Translations under genes and position numbers: made by a program
From: Marchantia polymorpha subsp. ruderalis
Lineage: Eukaryota; Streptophyta; Marchantiopsida; Marchantiales; Marchantiaceae
DNA: 64,000 nt
NCBI GenBank assembly: GCA_037833965.1
Contig: AP031354.1
Span: 6,116,001 to 6,180,000, forward strand
Reading direction: 5' to 3'
Notes under the pieces: model-generated
The model's database searches: none
What the model saw: only the letters and a program-made list of their open reading frames with translations
What the model was told of the DNA's origin: nothing
Part shown: one piece after another, positions 62,600-64,000 of the stretch
Layout of the letters: each line of letters begins with the position of its first letter
Numbering within the stretch: the stretch's first letter is position 1

Positions 62600-64000
62600 T
62601 GTAATAACCCACCAAAGGCTAAAACTGCAGTATGGTGGTAAAAAGATCGAACCCACAGGGACAGAGGCAACACACAGAGTAAAAGTGTCACATTTAACAG
62701 ACTTTTGGTAGAGTTTGAATTCTAGGCGACTGTCACTCCCAGAAATACTGTAGTGCTCGACTCGGAGGCTCGACTCGGAGGAGGAACTCAACTCGGAGGA
62801 TGCTCGGAGGATGCACGGTACAGCTTGGTCACTCAACACACACACACACACACACCTGAAACTGGCAAAAAGCACAACTCGGAGGTCGGTCAGGACCTCC
62901 GCTTCGGATTTCAGGAGGAAAGTGTCTCGTAAGTTCACTCAGAGGTTCTGCAGGAAGTGCCTCCCACTCCGGCTTTTACTGCCCTTCCGCCAGGAACTAG
63001 CGGGGGTACCCGGACTGGACTTCTCACTTCGGAACGAAGCCTCTACGTACGCCGTGGACGTCACCCTCGACTATCACACAAAACGCAGGGAGTGCAGACC
63101 CGACTGAGAACTTACTGAAAACACGATCCAGTAACACACACACAACCTGAATTACAAACCAAGGTTTACACGAAGTAATGAAACTTCACATTGGCATTCA
63201 GGGGAAACTTCCCGTAGGAGTACAATCAGGATATGTCACTCGAAGGAGTAAGGGGGAACTGTTCAAGTATCTAACTCGCAGCCGGCTCTGAGTATCAGAA
63301 ATCACCCGCAGGTGCAGATCCGCACTACTCAAGTCTCTAACCGGGTACTAGCTCTGAACATTCAGCCGAAGGCCTTCAACTACAACATACGGTAACTTCG
63401 CTATGCTGCAGCTTCTCTACGTGGTGCCAGGACCAAAATGCACAAACACGCCAAGAAAGTGAGTTCCTGATCTGCACTTCCGAAACTGGAAGAGTCCCAA
63501 GGCAAAACGCCTTGATCTACTTTATACTTTCAAAAGATCCTAACTAGCACTACGCTATCCTATCTACCACTCGCAGTATCTGCGCGAAACCAAACTACTC
63601 TACTGCACTCAGCAGATCCGGTGCTGCGCCTCCTGCGCGCCGGACTGCTTCGCTTACTGTCTCTACCTTGCCAGTCTTCCGACCGGCTGCGTAACCCCAG
63701 GCGTCGGAGCGCTGCAGTGACTTCCGACTGCAAGTGCGCCATAGTGTCGCGCGCACCCGACAAGAAAGTTTCTAATTTTCTCGCCACTCGCCGCCGACTC
63801 CGACTGTCACCTTCCGTCAAGGCCGCCGCCCGAAGCTCGAACTCCCGGAGTGTGACCCTCTCTTGAGCTGCCACCTCCCAATGGGTGTATCCGTTTAGAC
63901 AACGAGTCACCCGTGCCGCCAACTCTCCTCGTGCCCTGCAGCTGCTCTCCTCCTCTGCCAGCTGCATTTCTAAATCCGCACGTTGAGCCCTCAAATCCGA
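62600..64000 (-). mobile_element. Inverted B-family LTR, 3' portion, running off the window
   Basis: Left edge TGTAATAACCCACC inserted in the A1 U3 ORF after CGCCAGGGC. It contains R-U5 with (AC)n (about 62837-62856), TATAAAG on the minus strand (63526-63520) with the hairpin CAAGGC-GTTTT-GCCTTG, and the end of the U3 ORF. The other edge and the target duplication are outside the window. Confidence 0.8.
63560..64000 (-). pseudogene. U3-encoded ORF, B family, C-terminal end (partial at window edge)
   Basis: Minus-strand frame open from the window edge to 63560: the end of the coiled coil (LRAQRADLEMQLAEEESS), NGYTHWEVAAQERVTLREF, a Lys/Arg-rich stretch and the basic tail SSPARRRRSTGSAECS. Residues match the other B copies with scattered changes. 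Whether the rest is open cannot be seen. Confidence 0.65.

Overview
The window looks like land-plant nuclear DNA that is almost entirely nested Ty3/gypsy LTR retrotransposons of one non-chromoviral lineage (Tat/Athila-like: a primer site matching tRNA-Asp, gag with three zinc knuckles, DSG protease fused to gag, RT-RNase H-integrase with a GPY motif and no chromodomain). The first ~2.0 kb is very AT-rich flanking DNA. It is followed by a minus-strand fragment of a host gene that reads like pectin acetylesterase, cut by the first LTR at 2435. I cannot name the species. The AT-rich flank and the unusual element types make a non-seed plant my weak guess.

The unusual feature is the LTRs. They are about 4.9 kb (family B) to 5.4 kb (family A), and the U3 part, upstream of the TATA box, carries its own long ORF, 1,045 codons in the intact copies. 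The same ORF, intact or decayed, occurs in three LTR families here (A, B, C): a conserved N-terminal domain, a Pro/Ser/Arg-rich linker full of palindrome-encoded repeats, an acidic patch, and a C-terminal coiled coil. In genomic RNA it would lie 3' of pol inside the 3' LTR, the position of sag in MMTV.

Layout: 2435-4293, two nested C-family LTR pieces. 4294-5075, an inverted piece of an A-type U3 ORF. 5076-11337, a B element (5' LTR with a promoter deletion, primer site, gag-pro, start of pol). 11338-14619, inverted 5' part of an A1 LTR. 14620-15383, R-U5 of a B-like LTR. 15384-17767, front of an A1 LTR. 17768-22647, a complete inverted B LTR. 22648-32315 and 59034-62599, a decayed A element (5' LTR, gag, pol, 3' LTR) split by insertion. 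That split holds inverted B LTRs (32316-37733 and 56509-59028), which are themselves split by a young A element (37734-54340, plus 2.2 kb of extra gag to 56508). 62600-64000, another inverted B LTR running off the window.

The young element is complete: two LTRs with no difference I could find, primer site, gag-pro, pol, polypurine tract, and an open U3 ORF in both LTRs. Gag-pro and pol are in the same frame, separated by one UAG followed by CAAUUA, the tobamovirus-type readthrough context. The older copies keep UAG-CAR-YYA there. A 13-codon upstream ORF overlapping the gag start is also kept in all copies.
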